64,000 nt of DNA, taken from Acidovorax sp. 1608163 (lineage in GTDB: Bacteria; Pseudomonadota; Gammaproteobacteria; Burkholderiales; Burkholderiaceae_C). How positions within the stretch are numbered: position 1 is the first letter of the stretch; every line of letters starts with the position of its first letter. Shown in pieces: positions 8,947 to 17,121 of this stretch. Under the pieces are notes generated by a model. That model did not search any database. It saw only the letters and a list, made by a program, of their open reading frames with translations, and had not been told where the DNA came from. The stretch spans positions 1,181,001 to 1,245,000 of the forward strand of contig NZ_CP033069.1 in NCBI RefSeq assembly GCF_003669015.1, given 5' to 3'. A program made the position numbers and the translations under genes.

Positions 8947-9507
8947 ATGATCACTGTTTTACCCAACTCGGTTTCTAAGCTTGATCAACAAGTAGTTGTC
9001 CGCTGGACGGGCTGCGAGATGGCATTGGCCGAGGGCGGTAGCTGGGAAATGGACGCCTCTGGGATGGCGTCTTTCGCTCCAGGCGAGATTGTGTGGAGCC
9101 ATCCGAATGTCCCCTATCTGCAGTTTGTCGATGTCTGCGTGACCCTTGCTGACGGGCAAACGCTTTCCTTGCAATCACAGTGCGAAGATGGAACTGGGGT
9201 GCACGGGCTTTACGTGGGCTCAGCCATGGACAAAGGGCTAATGCGGATTGATTCCTCGTCTGGCATTTTTAGACATCGGGAGCTTTCTGAACTTCCGACA
9301 GGCCTCATGACAATCCTGAAGCTTCGACGGGATGGAACAACAAGCAATGTCATTGAGATCCATGCCCTGATCGGCTCGACGGTTGTTCAATTTCTGTCGG
9401 GTGAAGTCTATGAGCGAGAAGGCGGTCGATTCGAGGTCGTCGAACTCGATGAGTCGATACTTATTCAGGTAGACGGAAAAATCCCTGGCGCTAACGCCAT
9501 GAAATGA
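8947..9507 (+). CDS. Hypothetical protein in a lower-GC patch
   Basis: I do not recognise this 186-residue protein. From the ATG at 8947 it reads MITVLPNSVSKLDQQVVVRW and continues with short alternating hydrophobic and polar stretches typical of a beta-rich soluble fold. There is no signal peptide or membrane segment. The start is uncertain: no good ribosome site precedes 8947, and the frame remains open to a TTG at 8854. Base and codon use are clearly less G/C-rich than in all neighbours, which suggests transfer. It converges with another orphan gene on the opposite strand. It could be an immunity- or accessory-type protein of an effector system, but nothing in the sequence proves this. Confidence 0.55.
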   Translation: MITVLPNSVSKLDQQVVVRWTGCEMALAEGGSWEMDASGMASFAPGEIVWSHPNVPYLQFVDVCVTLADGQTLSLQSQCEDGTGVHGLYVGSAMDKGLMRIDSSSGIFRHRELSELPTGLMTILKLRRDGTTSNVIEIHALIGSTVVQFLSGEVYEREGGRFEVVELDESILIQVDGKIPGANAMK

Positions 9508-9618
9508 CGGCGGATATCGGCCCGGCGCAGCCGTTCAGCCGCAATGAAAGTGGTCGCTCAAAATCTGAATTCAGCAGGCCAGCCAGCGAGGATGGTGTCG
9601 GTCCGCTGCGGTCGATTT

Positions 9619-10008
9619 TTAGCCCGCGATTTCACGTGCCTCAGTCAGAAGCTGCGGAAGCGTCGATGGATCAAATGCCATGGTCGAGAAACGAAGATGG
9701 GTTTCGCCATGGACACCTCGATAGCCTAGCTCGCCTTCCACCCCCATGTGACCTAAGCGATCTATGGATCGGACAATGAGGTGCAATTCCTTGGGGCTGA
9801 TGCTCTCGACAGTAGCTTGACCTTGGCGATGTTCATTCAGGACCGCCAACTGGTTGCAAAACCCAACCCAAGCATCTCGGGCAATCCAGGTGTCAATCTC
9901 GCCATGGAATCCGGGGCATCTGGCTTTAACGATGACGAGGACGTCTTCGTTTGAAGGCTCTGCACTCTCGATCGAAACGTAGAAATCAGACTCGCAACGA
10001 ATGTGCAT
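9619..10008 (-). CDS. Hypothetical protein, possibly immunity-like (WapI/DUF6228-type resemblance)
   Basis: This is a 129-residue soluble protein with no signal peptide. It begins MHIRCESDFYVSIESAEPSN and has a balanced acidic composition with aromatic residues (W at positions 41 and 47), unlike a spurious antisense frame. The pattern of an N-terminal beta-strand region, a Trp-containing helix and a C-terminal strand region vaguely recalls small WapI-type immunity proteins. That is resemblance only. It lies in the same lower-GC patch as the preceding gene and converges with it. No toxin gene accompanies it in the window, so if it is an immunity protein it is an orphan. Confidence 0.5.
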   Translation of the reverse strand: MHIRCESDFYVSIESAEPSNEDVLVIVKARCPGFHGEIDTWIARDAWVGFCNQLAVLNEHRQGQATVESISPKELHLIVRSIDRLGHMGVEGELGYRGVHGETHLRFSTMAFDPSTLPQLLTEAREIAG

Positions 10009-10224
10009 GGCTTAGTCCTGCTAGCGCGTGTATTGCGGAAACCCAGAGAGATTTGCTGGTATGTGCCGTATCGGCGAACTATATCTACAAGGAGTCGGAG
10101 TTCGGAATTGGAAAGGGTCAACATACCCCCGTGAAGTTCGGCGTCGACGTTATCGCAGAATATTGGCCCAACGCTGCCAGCCCCCATCGCGTTAGCATCC
10201 CCTAGTTATCCATAAGAAGCTGCC

Positions 10225-11007
10225 ATGACCTTGCCACGTCTGCTTGCCTCCCTGCTGGCCCTCGCCTGCACCTTGCCCGCCTTCGCCGGCATGGAAAAAG
10301 AAAGCCACAGCACCCGTGGCGGCCTCTTCTTTGCCATGCTGACGCCCGATGTGGAGCAGGTGATTGCGCGGTTCAATGACAAGGCACCGCTGCAGCAACT
10401 GGCGCAGCACTGCAATACAGGCAAGGCCGTGTTTGCGTTGCAGACCGGGGCCAAGTACCAGTGCAAGGCCGAGGTGTTTAAGAACGCTTCAGGCGCTGAC
10501 GAGTGGGAGTCTGTGGGGGTGACGGTGCAGGGTCTTGCACGTCAGAGTGACCGCCGGGAGTACGGCCTTTTTTCACTCACGCCACCCGCCACGCCCAGGT
10601 GGGATGTGCGCAAGATCGAGCCTGAGCACCGCGCCGGGCTGCAAGCCTATCTGCAATCCGACACGCGCCGCTTTGGCTGGCTACAGCCCCAGTTGCGCTG
10701 GGAATCGGCCATGTCTGTTCGTCTGCCCCAGGCGGCGGCGGATGCGCGCACCACGTTGGTGGTGCCGGGCAAGGTGGTGCGCGATGTGAATGCGTTCTAC
10801 GAAGCCCAGCGGCACCATGTGTTTGTGCGCAAGCAGGACGCTTACGTCTACATGGGCGAGGTGCCGGGCGCGCCCGAGAGCTATGTCGACATCGACGGCA
10901 ATGACCTGCCTGGATTGGTGGTGGTGGAGGGCTGTGACGGTTGGTGCATCAGCCTGTGGGGCCTGACGGGCGGGTTGCGGCAGGTGGGGACGTTTGGCGG
11001 GCACTGA
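10225..11007 (+). CDS. Exported protein of unknown function
   Basis: This is a 260-residue protein with a clear Sec signal peptide (MTLPRLLASLLALACTLPAFA, cleavage after about residue 21). The mature part has four Cys and no membrane segment, so it is probably periplasmic. The C-terminus ends in a Gly/Trp-rich stretch (GCDGWCISLWGLTGG). I cannot assign a domain. It appears to be transcribed alone: the upstream gene faces the other way and the downstream regulator is 307 bases away behind a repeat element. Its G/C-rich codon use matches the bulk of the window, so the lower-GC patch ends just before it. Confidence 0.7.
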   Translation: MTLPRLLASLLALACTLPAFAGMEKESHSTRGGLFFAMLTPDVEQVIARFNDKAPLQQLAQHCNTGKAVFALQTGAKYQCKAEVFKNASGADEWESVGVTVQGLARQSDRREYGLFSLTPPATPRWDVRKIEPEHRAGLQAYLQSDTRRFGWLQPQLRWESAMSVRLPQAAADARTTLVVPGKVVRDVNAFYEAQRHHVFVRKQDAYVYMGEVPGAPESYVDIDGNDLPGLVVVEGCDGWCISLWGLTGGLRQVGTFGGH

Positions 11008-11122
11008 GGCCTGGGGACGGAGCCAGACTGTCCCCGTGGCATTGCCCATGATGGGGCAGCTTCGGCTCTGAAGCGCTTGCACAGGCGGGGTATGTGCGCC
11101 TGGAGTTCCACTGATTTTGCGG

Positions 11123-11193
11123 TGATTTGCTACATTTTTAATAGCTGCTGGCGCTTATTGAATAATCGCTAGAGCCTGATTTGACCTGAAATA
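11123..11193 (+). repeat. Dispersed hairpin repeat, copy 1 (in gap 11008-11314)
   Basis: This is an AT-rich element with the core ATAGCTGCTGGCGCTTATTG and a partial complement AATCGCTAGAGCC, flanked by TTTGCTA upstream and TTTGACCTGAAAT downstream. Copies 2, 3 and 6 share this orientation; copies 4, 5 and 7 are inverted. Nothing else is evident in the 307-base gap it occupies. Confidence 0.7.
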
Positions 11194-11314
11194 TGTACTG
11201 CGCTGAGGGCGTTTGCACGCCGATGGGCCTCGCGTCTGCGGCAGGGCATGTACGGGTACGCAGCACCTGGGTGTTTCGGTACATTGGTTATGAAAAATAA
11301 CCAGGAGACGCCCC

Positions 11315-12358
11315 ATGCCCCCCACCGTTGGCAGCGCACCCCGCCCACAGCGTTGGCTGCACGCGCCGCCCCTGCCACCCTTGCAAGCCCTCAGCGCCAG
11401 CCTGCTGGATCTGACGGCACTGGCCCATCAAACTCCGCCGCAGCAGATGCTGCACGACGCGCTGCACCTGTTGCAGCGGCTGGTGCCGTTTGATTCAGCA
11501 TGGTGGGGCGAAGTGTCCGCAGGCAATGCACAGGCTGCGCCGCGCAACTGGTTGCATGGCAGCATCGGCCTGAGCCAGCGGTTTGCCCAGGAGTGGAACG
11601 CGCTGGCGGCGGGCGATGAGTTTGCGCGCATGTCCATGGAGCGCCTGGGTGAGGTCATCTGCGAGAACGGCCCGGATGCGCCCGGCGCCATCCCCCCGGA
11701 GCTGGAAGCCTTCTGCCGCCGCCACGGCCTGTTCCACTGCATGGCCATCACGGTGGAACTGCCGGGCAGTGGGATGATGTTCTTCGTCTCTGTTTACCGT
11801 CCACCGCAAGGCCCGCCGTTCTCGGGGCAGGAGGCAGAGTTATTTGGAGAGTTTGTTGCCCACCTGCTGTGCCACTGGCGCCATGCGTTGCAGCGCCTGC
11901 AGGCGCTGCCATCGGCCCACCCGTGGGATGGCCATGCGCTGGCCGAGCCAGATGGCAATTTGCTTTACGTGGGTTTGCGCCTGGGGCAGGCGCTGCACCA
12001 GGCCCACCCGCAGTGGTTCGGCCCCGCACTGCCTGCCGCCTTGCATGCGGGGCTGTGCAAGCTACCTGGCACCGTGGCGCTGGGCAAGAGCACCCGGCTG
12101 CGGTTTGAGGCCTGTGGCCCGTTGGTCCTCATCAGCTTGGTGGTGCGCCAGCCGGGCAGTGCGCAGCCACCGTCGCAGTCGCCTTTGGCACCGCGTGAGC
12201 TGGGTGCGGCCACGCTGTATGCGCACGGGCATTCGTACAAAGACATTGCGCTGGCACTGGGCTTGTCACCCGCCACCGTGCGCACCTATCTGCGCAGTGC
12301 CTACGGCCTGCTGGGCGTGCGCAACAAGGTCGAGCTGGTGAGCGCCCTGCGCAAATAG
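11315..12358 (+). CDS. LuxR-type transcriptional regulator
   Basis: This 347-residue DNA-binding regulator has a long N-terminal region (about residues 1-285) that shows no response-regulator receiver or phosphorylation Asp. It resembles GAF/autoinducer-like sensory folds only in general. The last 60 residues are a LuxR (GerE) helix-turn-helix: LAPRELGAATLYAHGHSYKD, then ALGLSPATVRTYL and a final recognition helix. The ATG at 11315 follows CCAGGAG (11301-11307). The next gene, 218 bases downstream on the same strand, encodes a tannase-family hydrolase, so control of that gene is a reasonable guess from position only. The inducer is unknown. Confidence 0.85.
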   Translation: MPPTVGSAPRPQRWLHAPPLPPLQALSASLLDLTALAHQTPPQQMLHDALHLLQRLVPFDSAWWGEVSAGNAQAAPRNWLHGSIGLSQRFAQEWNALAAGDEFARMSMERLGEVICENGPDAPGAIPPELEAFCRRHGLFHCMAITVELPGSGMMFFVSVYRPPQGPPFSGQEAELFGEFVAHLLCHWRHALQRLQALPSAHPWDGHALAEPDGNLLYVGLRLGQALHQAHPQWFGPALPAALHAGLCKLPGTVALGKSTRLRFEACGPLVLISLVVRQPGSAQPPSQSPLAPRELGAATLYAHGHSYKDIALALGLSPATVRTYLRSAYGLLGVRNKVELVSALRK

Positions 12359-12576
12359 GGGCCTTCCTCCTTCGCGGCACAGGCTGAAGGGGCTCAGAAC
12401 GTGCGCTCAGGACTTTCCCTTCCCCTCTGCATTTGCAGAGGCTTATTTGTGCCCCTGGCCTCCTATCGTGGCGCCCGGAGCCATTGCAGCGGCAGGCATG
12501 TGGGGCACTCTGCCCATCTGCCTGCATACCGCCAGCAGGGCTCCTAAAACCATCACGACATATGGAGACTTTGCAC

Positions 12577-14208
12577 ATGACTTCCCCCACCTTTCACGCG
12601 TCTGCGTTGCGCTCGCCGGGCAGGGCCTTGCTGGCACGCAACGCTGCGGGCACAGCGCTGGCTGTTGTGGCCGCGCTGGCCTTGAGCGCCTGCGGCGGCG
12701 GCAGCGGCGGCACGCCATCGCCCTCTGCCCGCCCTCTGGCCGAAGCCTGCCCCACCTACCGCCCGGCTGCATTGCCCGGCGGTGCCAAGGTCACGGCCAC
12801 GGAGGTCCGCAAATCCAACGGCAGCCTGCCAGACGTGTGCATCGTGCGTGGCGAAATCGTTTCGTCGGCCGATTCCACCATCCACTGGGCGGTGGAGCTG
12901 CCCAGCGGCAGCCTGTGGAATGGCAAAACGCTCACCATCGGGGGCGGCGGGTTCGATGGCTTCATCCCCACGGACGATGTGTTCTACCAGCAGCTCGTCG
13001 GCCCATCGGCCAACCCTTACGTCAAGATCAGCTCGGACTCGGGGCACGGGCCAGCAGGCTTCTCATGGGGCTCTAGCGACGTAGCGCTGCGCAACCATGC
13101 GTTTGAAGCCAACCACCTGGTGCTGGAAGTGGGCACGGCGATGGCGACCGACTTCTACGGAAAACGGCCTGTGCGCCGCTATCACATGGGGCATTCCAAC
13201 GGCGGCCGATCGGCCCTGGCCGCGACCCAGCGCTACCCCAAGGATTACGACGGCGTGATCGCCATGGAGCCCGCCATCAGCCAGCAGGCGCACCAGGTCA
13301 ACCTGGGGCCTACGGTGCTCAAGCACATCTTTTCCAAACCCGAGAATTGGCTGAGCGCTGAGAAGGTCGCCCTGTATGCCAAGGCCGAGACGGCGGCCTG
13401 CGATGCACTCGATGGCCTCAAGGACGGCATCATCGGCAATGTGGCGGCGTGTAACTACGTGCCTACCGAGCTGCTGTGCACCGGGGCCGAAAACGATACG
13501 TGCCTGACGGCTGGACAGATCGAATCCATCCGCCTGATCTACGCCGACCACGACACACCTGTCACGCTCTCGCGGGGCGCACGGGGTTACCCCCGTTATG
13601 GGCGGGGTGGTGCTTCCACGTCAGACTGGAAGGACTACATGTTCGGCAACAGCTTTGCCGCACGGGATTCGTTCAACTTCATGGCGGCGCAAGAGGCCGC
13701 GCGCCTGGTGGAGGGCAACCCCAAGCTCAGCCTGCTCGACCACGACCCGACCCGCTTCCCGTCGCAGTACCTGCGGCTGGCCGAGATGATCGATTCGACC
13801 AACCCCGATATCTCTGCCTTCGCGGACAACGGCGGCAAGCTGCTCATCTGGTACGGCCTGGCCGATGCTTGCGTATCGGTGTACCGCACGGCCGACTATT
13901 TTGAGTCGATGAAGCAACAGGTGGGCGCCACCAAGGCACGGGGCTTTGCGCGCATGCTCACCTCACCATCCGTGGGCCACAACCTGGATGGTGCAGGCAC
14001 CGACCCGCTCTCCATCGACCTGCTCACGGCCCTGGACAGCTGGGTAGAAAAGCAGACCGCGCCCGACAAGCTGGTGGCCACCAAGTTTGCTGCGGGCAGC
14101 AAGACGCCTGTGCTGCAGCGCCCGGTGTGCGAGTTCCCGCAGTTCCCGCGCTACAACGGCACGGGAGACCCCGCCAAGGCAGAGAGCTTTAGCTGCTCTG
14201 CCACCTGA
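12577..14208 (+). CDS. Tannase/feruloyl-esterase-family lipoprotein, atypical active site
   Basis: This 543-residue secreted alpha/beta hydrolase would act on plant phenolic esters if it behaves like the family. The signal peptide ends in a lipobox (LSAC, followed by a Gly/Ser linker), so it is probably membrane-anchored on the outside. Catalytic residues are recognisable: Ser207 in MGHSNGGR, Asp430 in GLADAC and His468 in VGHNLDG. Characterised members carry a CS-D-HC motif in which cysteines next to the Ser and His form a disulfide; here those positions are His206 and Asn469. The ATG at 12577 is chosen because GGAG lies 9 bases before it; in-frame ATGs at 12562 and 12433 are weaker. A LuxR-type regulator precedes it. 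The substrate is uncertain. Confidence 0.82.
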   Translation: MTSPTFHASALRSPGRALLARNAAGTALAVVAALALSACGGGSGGTPSPSARPLAEACPTYRPAALPGGAKVTATEVRKSNGSLPDVCIVRGEIVSSADSTIHWAVELPSGSLWNGKTLTIGGGGFDGFIPTDDVFYQQLVGPSANPYVKISSDSGHGPAGFSWGSSDVALRNHAFEANHLVLEVGTAMATDFYGKRPVRRYHMGHSNGGRSALAATQRYPKDYDGVIAMEPAISQQAHQVNLGPTVLKHIFSKPENWLSAEKVALYAKAETAACDALDGLKDGIIGNVAACNYVPTELLCTGAENDTCLTAGQIESIRLIYADHDTPVTLSRGARGYPRYGRGGASTSDWKDYMFGNSFAARDSFNFMAAQEAARLVEGNPKLSLLDHDPTRFPSQYLRLAEMIDSTNPDISAFADNGGKLLIWYGLADACVSVYRTADYFESMKQQVGATKARGFARMLTSPSVGHNLDGAGTDPLSIDLLTALDSWVEKQTAPDKLVATKFAAGSKTPVLQRPVCEFPQFPRYNGTGDPAKAESFSCSAT

Positions 14209-14333
14209 GGGGACGGCATGGAGGCAGGTCGTGTTCGGCACCGCGTGCTTGCACAAGGCCGGTATGCGGTAGGCTTCGCGTCTTTCTGCACCTGCTGCGC
14301 AAGCTGCGGTCCCACGCTTTCGACATTGTCTCC

Positions 14334-14729
14334 ATGCCTTCTTCGACCTCATCGTCCTTGCCGCAACCCAGATCTTTCGCACGCGAGTGGGGTCCTCTCA
14401 TCGCTTTCGGTATTGTCGTCCTCGCTCTGCTAGTGGGTTGGCGTCTGTGGACGGACCATATGGCACAAGCCCCTGTGGAGGCTAAGTACGCCGAGTATCT
14501 GAGCGCGTTGGCCGAGCATTCGGAGAGCGCGAGAGAGCTTCTGGAGCGCTATCAAAAGCGGTACGAGCGCAATACGATTGCCTCCAAGCACTTTGAAGCC
14601 ATGTGCGCTGCGATGACCGAGTTTGCGCAAGACGACGGGGTGGACCCCGATAGTTTCTCCCAAGGAATCGCTGACACCTGCAGGCAATTCATTCATGGCA
14701 CAGCGACAGGTGAAGTGCCCGACCTGTGA
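14334..14729 (+). CDS. Small single-pass membrane protein, unknown
   Basis: This 131-residue protein has a Ser/Pro-rich start, one membrane segment (PLIAFGIVVLALLVGWRLW, about residues 20-38) and a charged helical C-terminal part with two Cys. The likely topology is inside-to-outside with a periplasmic tail. I do not recognise the family. No clear ribosome site precedes the ATG at 14334, so the start is tentative. Codon use is somewhat mixed compared with the genes around it. It converges with the TonB receptor gene, with a perfect hairpin between them. Confidence 0.55.
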   Translation: MPSSTSSSLPQPRSFAREWGPLIAFGIVVLALLVGWRLWTDHMAQAPVEAKYAEYLSALAEHSESARELLERYQKRYERNTIASKHFEAMCAAMTEFAQDDGVDPDSFSQGIADTCRQFIHGTATGEVPDL

Positions 14730-14741
14730 CGGCTGAACTCC

Positions 14742-14766
14742 AGCGTGCGGGGACACCCCGCACGCT
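14742..14766. terminator. Perfect hairpin between convergent genes
   Basis: AGCGTGCGGGG (14742-14752) and CCCCGCACGCT (14756-14766) form an 11-bp stem with the 3-base loop ACA. It sits in the 43 bases between two converging genes. There is no T-run on either side, so it is a terminator by position and stem strength rather than a classic intrinsic one. Confidence 0.6.
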
Positions 14767-14772
14767 GTCCAT

Positions 14773-16938
14773 TCAAAACCGGTAGGTCGACGTCAGCGTA
14801 TACGTCCGCGCCTGCCCATAGAAGCAGTCCCCACGGGCCAGGCATTGGGTGATCTGCACCTTGTCGGTCAGATTCACCACATTGAAGGCCACGCGCCAGT
14901 CGCCAGCGTCGTAGGCGAGCATGGCGTCGGCGATGGTGGAGGCCGGGGTGCTGATGGCATACGTGCCGCTGCTGCTTGACTGTGAGCCGGTGTAGCGCAC
15001 GCCTGCGCCCACCGTCCAGCCGGTGCGGCCTGCGTTGGCAAAGCGGTGTGAAAGCCAGGCCGATGCAGTGTGTTTTGGCACGCTCTCCAGCCGCTGGCCC
15101 TGGTCACCGTCGTTGCTGCGCGAGATGCGGGCATCGGTGTAGGCGTAGCCCAGGCTCACATCCCAATGGCGCGCCAGGCTGGCCTTGACTTCGGCCTCCA
15201 GGCCGCGCACCTTGGCTTCGCCCACTTGCAGGCTGTTCATGGGGTTGGCGGGGTCGTTGGTCTTGCGGTTGGTTTCGCGCAATTGGTACAGGGCTGCGTA
15301 GGCGCTGATGCCCTGGCCTGCGGGCTGCCACTTCACGCCAGCCTCCCATTGTTTGCCGCGTGTGGGTTTGTAGGGCTTGCCGTAGAAGTCAACGCCTCCA
15401 ACCGGCAGGAATGACTCCGCGTAGCTCACGTACGGCGCCCAGCCGTTGCCCAGTTGGTAGGTGGCGCCTGCGCGCTTGCTCCAGGCCTTGTCTTCGGTCG
15501 ATGCCTCGGGGCTGTCATCGGTGGCAGAGCGGGCCTTGTCGTGGCGCAGGCCGAGTGTGAAGGTCCAGGCGTTCCAGCGAATCTGGTCTTGGGCATAGAA
15601 GCCCAGCTGGCGCTCGCTCACGCTGGGCTGCAGGGTCAGGTCTGCCGCCGTGGGCGGAGTGAAGTTGCCGTACACGGGGTTGTAGAGGTCCAGGTCGGCC
15701 GCGTTGGACTGGAACCAGTCTGATGCACCCGAGCGCACGCGCTGCACGTCCATGCCCATGAGCAGGTTGTGCTCGGTGGCGCCCCACTGCTGCTTGCCTT
15801 GTAGTTGGGTGTCTACCAGCAGCATGCGCACGTTGCCCAGGTGCCAGTTGGCATCGCGCTGGACGGTGCGGTTGTCTGCCGTGAACACGGGGCGCGGAGA
15901 GAAGCTGGTCCACAGCGTCTTGTAGTCCACATCGCTGACCGTGCGGCGCAGGTTCTGGCGCAGCGTCCAGCTGTCGTTCAACTGGTGGCTGAACTGGTAG
16001 CCAATCGCGTCACTGCTGGCGTTGTAGGCATCCCAGCCCGGCTCGCCATTGAAGCGGGAGGTCGGAATCTGGCCGTAGGTGTTGGGCAGCAACGTGCCTT
16101 GCCACGGAAAGAAGCCGATGAGCGAGCCGCTTTTGTCGCGCTGGTGGGTGGCCTGCAGCGTGAGCGACGTGGCGGCGTTGGGCTTCCAGGTGAGCGATGG
16201 GGCAATCACCACCCGGTCGTCCTTGACGTAGTCCACCTGGGTGTCGCTGTCGCGCCCCACGGCCACCAGGCGATAGAGCCACTCACCGTCCTTGTCGATG
16301 GTCCCGGTCAGGTCCGCGGCGATTTGCTTGCGGTGGTGGTTGCCCAGTTCGATCTGTACTTCGCGTTGGGTTTCGGCCAGGGGCTTCTTGGTGGTGAGCG
16401 CCAGCACACCGCCCACGGTGCCTTTGCCGTACAGCACGGACGATGGCCCGCGCAGCACCTCGACCCGCTCCAGCGTGTAGGGGTCGGGGCGGGTGTCGTT
16501 CCAGTAGCCGGTCTGTCGCAGCAGCCCGTCCAGGTACTGCGACAGGTCGTTGCCCCGTGCCGAGAACGAGTCCTGGCGGCTGTCGAAATAGTTGGACACC
16601 ACCCCGGTGGTGTACGCCGTGGTCTGGCGCAGCGTTTGCGCGCCTTGCGCCTCCATCTCGTCGCGCGTGATGACGCTGATGGCCTGCGGGGTTTCCAGCA
16701 GCGGCGTGTCGGTCTTGGTGGCGCTGAGGGCCCGCTTGGCCACAAAGCCGGTGACCGGGCCGGTAGCGGTTTCGCCCCCTTCGGCTGCGGCATTGATGGT
16801 GACCGAGGGCAGGGCTTTGTCGGCGGCCGGTGTTGGAGCGCTTTGCGCCTGCGCCTGCGCTGCGCAGGCGCACAGCAGCGCCAAGGTGGCATGCGCCACG
16901 GCAGTCAGCGCGGGCCGATGGGTGGTGAATGTGGTCAT
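14773..16938 (-). CDS. TonB-dependent siderophore receptor A (FhuA/FhuE-like)
   Basis: This 721-residue outer-membrane receptor imports a ferric siderophore using TonB energy. It has a signal peptide (residues 1 to about 32), a TonB-box-like segment (LPSVTINA, 43-50), a plug domain starting TPLLETPQAISVITRDEM, the plug end motif RGPSSVLYGKGTVGGVL, then a 22-strand barrel ending in Phe. The C-terminus has a Cys pair in QCLARGDCFYG, a feature of FhuE/FoxA-type hydroxamate receptors. There is no N-terminal signalling (STN) domain and no sigma/anti-sigma genes nearby, so it is not a FecA-type regulator-receptor. It is the downstream member of a tandem pair with the next receptor, 183 bases apart. 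Confidence 0.93.
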   Translation of the reverse strand: MTTFTTHRPALTAVAHATLALLCACAAQAQAQSAPTPAADKALPSVTINAAAEGGETATGPVTGFVAKRALSATKTDTPLLETPQAISVITRDEMEAQGAQTLRQTTAYTTGVVSNYFDSRQDSFSARGNDLSQYLDGLLRQTGYWNDTRPDPYTLERVEVLRGPSSVLYGKGTVGGVLALTTKKPLAETQREVQIELGNHHRKQIAADLTGTIDKDGEWLYRLVAVGRDSDTQVDYVKDDRVVIAPSLTWKPNAATSLTLQATHQRDKSGSLIGFFPWQGTLLPNTYGQIPTSRFNGEPGWDAYNASSDAIGYQFSHQLNDSWTLRQNLRRTVSDVDYKTLWTSFSPRPVFTADNRTVQRDANWHLGNVRMLLVDTQLQGKQQWGATEHNLLMGMDVQRVRSGASDWFQSNAADLDLYNPVYGNFTPPTAADLTLQPSVSERQLGFYAQDQIRWNAWTFTLGLRHDKARSATDDSPEASTEDKAWSKRAGATYQLGNGWAPYVSYAESFLPVGGVDFYGKPYKPTRGKQWEAGVKWQPAGQGISAYAALYQLRETNRKTNDPANPMNSLQVGEAKVRGLEAEVKASLARHWDVSLGYAYTDARISRSNDGDQGQRLESVPKHTASAWLSHRFANAGRTGWTVGAGVRYTGSQSSSSGTYAISTPASTIADAMLAYDAGDWRVAFNVVNLTDKVQITQCLARGDCFYGQARTYTLTSTYRF

Positions 16939-17121
16939 GGCTTTTACATGGGTAGAAGGTTGGAGAACCGTTGGAGGGCCAGTGGTGTGATCGACCCGCG
17001 TTGCTTCGATCGCGGGATACCGCTTGGGGTCTGGCCTGGCTTGGCAGGGGCGCAGGCCCGGCGGGCGGGCCCGGTGCCAGGGCGGGCACGCCTTGGCACC
17101 GGGGAGCGGGCGGGGGGCGCT

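Noticed and set aside
9504..9779. A 91-codon plus-strand frame after the orphan gene
   Set aside because: It overlaps the better-supported minus-strand gene at 9619-10008 and has low-complexity composition.
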